DNA of 64,000 bases from Pseudomonas congelans. Its GTDB lineage: Bacteria > Pseudomonadota > Gammaproteobacteria > Pseudomonadales > Pseudomonadaceae. The notes under the pieces were generated by a model. It searched no databases, was not told the DNA's origin, and saw only the letters and a list, made by a program, of their open reading frames with translations. Below, one piece after another: positions 62,233 to 64,000 of this stretch (the first letter of the stretch is position 1; each line of letters opens with the position of its first letter). Location: assembly GCF_900103225.1 (NCBI RefSeq), contig NZ_FNJH01000002.1, positions 220,345 through 284,344 of the forward strand. Direction: 5' to 3'. A program made the translations under genes and the position numbers.

Positions 62233-62982
62233 ATGGCTGACGTTGCCGATCGCGCGAAACAGCAACAAGACCACGAACAGTCGTTCATAGGTTCTCTCTT
62301 CACCCTGCCCTTCCGATTCGCGGCAGTAATGTTCCTCTCTCTGGGGGGAGCCATTATCGTCGAATGGATCTGCATGTACTTTTTCTGGCCGGAGGCCGGT
62401 TGGCAGCACGCTCGCGCAATGCTCGATCATGAACTCAGCTGGCTCTCTAAGGGGTTCCTGCAGAGTGTGGTTGTTCAAGAGCCTGGCCGAACAGCTACAT
62501 GGCTGGTTCAAACCACGTATGACTGGCTGGTGGTGAAGACTGAGCTTCAGGACTGGGTTCAACACACCTCTGATTATGCTGCGACAGGACAACGATCACG
62601 CGGTTTTGATATGCGCTACATGCTCGGTGTGGGAGTCAGCAAGTTTCAGGATTACGGCCTTGCTGCGCTCTACACGACACTGGTGTTTTGCGTGCGCTTG
62701 GTGATCCTGACCCTCGCAATCCCGTTATTTGTGATGACGGCATTTGTTGGTTTTGTGGACGGGCTGGTGCGCAGAGACTTGCGGCGGTTCGGTGCCGGCC
62801 GCGAGTCCAGCTACCTGTATCACAAAGCTCGAGCAACGATGGTGCCGCTGGTGATCATCCCCTGGAGCCTTTACCTGGCTCTGCCATTCAGCGTGAGCCC
62901 TTTGCTAGTGCTCCTGCCATGCGCGGCACTGCTCGGCCTGGCGGTCAGCATTACGGCGTCCAGCTTCAAAAAATACCTTTAG
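62233..62982 (+). CDS. TIGR03747-type ICE membrane protein
   Basis: 249 residues, ATG after CAAGGGGGCA. Four or so hydrophobic segments (LPFRFAAVMFLSLGGAIIVEW, AALYTTLVFCVRLVILTLAIPLFVMTAFVGFV, VPLVIIPWSLYLALPFSV, LLVLLPCAALLGLAV). Fits the integrating-conjugative-element membrane family TIGR03747. A 13-codon mini-frame (62,190-62,231) starts in the TraD stop and ends just before this start, which could couple the two. Role in the channel unknown. Confidence 0.8.
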   Translation: MADVADRAKQQQDHEQSFIGSLFTLPFRFAAVMFLSLGGAIIVEWICMYFFWPEAGWQHARAMLDHELSWLSKGFLQSVVVQEPGRTATWLVQTTYDWLVVKTELQDWVQHTSDYAATGQRSRGFDMRYMLGVGVSKFQDYGLAALYTTLVFCVRLVILTLAIPLFVMTAFVGFVDGLVRRDLRRFGAGRESSYLYHKARATMVPLVIIPWSLYLALPFSVSPLLVLLPCAALLGLAVSITASSFKKYL

Positions 62983-62991
62983 GTGCCCTCC

Positions 62992-64000
62992 ATGCAATGG
63001 ACAGAAGAACAACTGCCAGCTATTCACTCCTTCGCGAAGAAACTACTGGTCCAGGCGTTTGCCGGTACCGGGAAGACAACAACACTCGTCGGTTACGCCA
63101 CGCATAACTCGTCGGTCAAAATGCTTTACCTCTGCTACAACAAAGCCGTTGAGATCGCGGCAAAGAACCGTTTTCCACGCAATGTGACCTGCAAAACAGC
63201 TCACGGCCTCGCCTACGCTGTCTATGGCAGCCAATACAAACAGAAGCAGGCTGGCAATCTGCGTTTGACCGACATCGCGAGGACGATCAATACCCAGGAT
63301 TGGGAGCTGGCCAAAGATATCGTTTCTACCCTCAATGCCTTCATGGCCAGCAAGGATCTGGAGCTGCTGGAAGACCACTTTGTGCGATTCCAGAGCAACC
63401 GCACACTGACCTCGGTCCAGCAGCAGTACATGAGTAAAGCGCTCAACCTGACCAGAGACGTTTGGCAGAAGATGGTCGATATCAACGATCGCTCAGTCCC
63501 CATGACGCACGATGGCTATCTGAAGCTGTACCAGATGAGCCAGCCAGATCTGAGCCAGCGCTTCGGTGCGATTTTGCTCGACGAAGGGCAGGACGTGAAC
63601 CCGGTAATCGCGAATCTGGTCCAGATCCAAACAATAACTCAAGTCACTGTAGGTGATCGGCATCAGCAGCTGTATCGGTTCAGAGGCGCTGTGGATGCTT
63701 TAAACAGCCCGGCGATGAAGGACGCCGAGAAGCACTTCCTGACTCAGAGCTTCAGATTTGGACCGGCTGTTGCCTACGTGGCCAACGTCATCCTTTCCTT
63801 CAAGGGTGAAAAGATCCCCCTGCAAGGCCTGGGACAGCCGACGTTGGTGAAACGAGCCTTACCGGACGATCTCCCTCACCGCACCTACCTGCACCGTACT
63901 GTGAGCGGTGTGATCGAGAACGCGCTGCGCCTGGTCAACCAAAACCACCGCATGCAGTGGATCGGAGGGATCGACAGCTATTCCTTGCGCGATCTGGAGG
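62992..64000 (+). CDS. UvrD-like superfamily 1 helicase, partial
   Basis: 336 residues to the right edge, no stop, so the C terminus is outside. ATG 62992 follows GTGCCCTCC. Walker A QAFAGTGKTTTLVG at about 22-35, motif II LLDEGQDVNP at about 193-202 (DEGQ in place of DExQ), motif III VGDRHQQLYRFRGA at about 218-231, and motif IV LTQSFRFGPAVA near 250. It is the SF1 helicase type of UvrD/Rep and, in its DEGQ and QSFRFG details, of the F-box-helicase-1 group. Probably unwinds DNA during transfer or replication. Confidence 0.88.
   Translation, partial: MQWTEEQLPAIHSFAKKLLVQAFAGTGKTTTLVGYATHNSSVKMLYLCYNKAVEIAAKNRFPRNVTCKTAHGLAYAVYGSQYKQKQAGNLRLTDIARTINTQDWELAKDIVSTLNAFMASKDLELLEDHFVRFQSNRTLTSVQQQYMSKALNLTRDVWQKMVDINDRSVPMTHDGYLKLYQMSQPDLSQRFGAILLDEGQDVNPVIANLVQIQTITQVTVGDRHQQLYRFRGAVDALNSPAMKDAEKHFLTQSFRFGPAVAYVANVILSFKGEKIPLQGLGQPTLVKRALPDDLPHRTYLHRTVSGVIENALRLVNQNHRMQWIGGIDSYSLRDLE

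Overview
This window reads as most of the conserved backbone of a large integrative and conjugative element (ICE) of the pKLC102/PAPI-1/PFGI-1 family, or a plasmid form of one, from a Pseudomonas of the syringae/fluorescens type. The evidence is the backbone gene set: PFL_4669-type protein, DUF3158, Ssb, TopB, a pilL-N-O-P-Q-R-S-T-V-M type IVb pilus operon, DUF3577 and DUF3275 proteins, a methylase/SNF2 helicase pair, and the TIGR03759 - transglycosylase - TIGR03765 - TraD - TIGR03747 block. A fluoride riboswitch at 26.8 kb also looks the same as the Pseudomonas syringae one as I remember it. No rRNA, tRNA, CRISPR array or insertion sequence was seen. All functions are inferred by eye, without any database search.

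Layout. 1-130: four 36-bp-phased repeats, three with perfect 19-bp palindromes. 0.26-2.8 kb: PFL_4669 protein, DUF3158, Ssb and two small proteins. 2.9-6.7 kb: a PcfJ-like protein and an SNF2-type helicase. 6.9-8.7 kb: an AT-richer cassette of orphan Hcp, putative glycine-zipper effector and putative membrane immunity protein. 8.95-19.9 kb: the conjugative type IVb pilus operon. 20.4-38.2 kb: a cargo block with two closely related tyrosine recombinases, both on the minus strand, at its two ends. It carries a GNAT protein, a chemoreceptor, a MerR-controlled permease, a fluoride-tolerance cassette (riboswitch, CLC-F exporter, DUF190 proteins, spare enolase and pyrophosphatase, a UDG-fold protein), a TDT transporter with a LysR regulator, a beta-propeller protein and a COG4315 protein. 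38.4-40.4 kb: an OLD-like ATPase/TOPRIM protein. 40.7-42.7 kb: topB. 42.8-43.5 kb: a gene-free stretch rich in inverted repeats. 43.5-53.3 kb: ICE accessory and replication genes. 53.5-57.1 kb: an AT-rich minus-strand operon. 57.5-64 kb: coupling and transfer genes and a UvrD-like helicase that runs off the right edge.

Two things stand out as possibly undescribed. (1) The operon at 57,052-53,537 encodes a 58-residue peptide, a nucleotidyltransferase-fold protein, a JmjC/cupin-type oxygenase, a MATE-like exporter and a GNAT acetyltransferase. It has an intergenic hairpin after the peptide gene and tightly coupled downstream genes. It looks like a peptide-natural-product (RiPP or Trojan-horse microcin-like) cluster. 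(2) Between 42.8 and 51.1 kb most genes have their own structured leader. A GC-rich hairpin is followed by a second hairpin that pairs the Shine-Dalgarno sequence, with stem-preserving changes between copies. Three of these leaders are preceded by a longer, nearly identical multi-stem element that has an interleaved (pseudoknot-capable) pairing.

How the parts may work together. The pilus makes mating-pair contact. The transglycosylase and TraD block passes DNA to the (unseen) type IV secretion channel. Ssb, TopB, DUF3577 and the helicases maintain the transferring DNA. The cargo gives the host fluoride and probably metal tolerance, chemotaxis, interbacterial competition (Hcp effector, peptide cluster) and perhaps phage defence (OLD-like protein). 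No prepilin peptidase gene is present, so the pilins are presumably processed by the host PilD.
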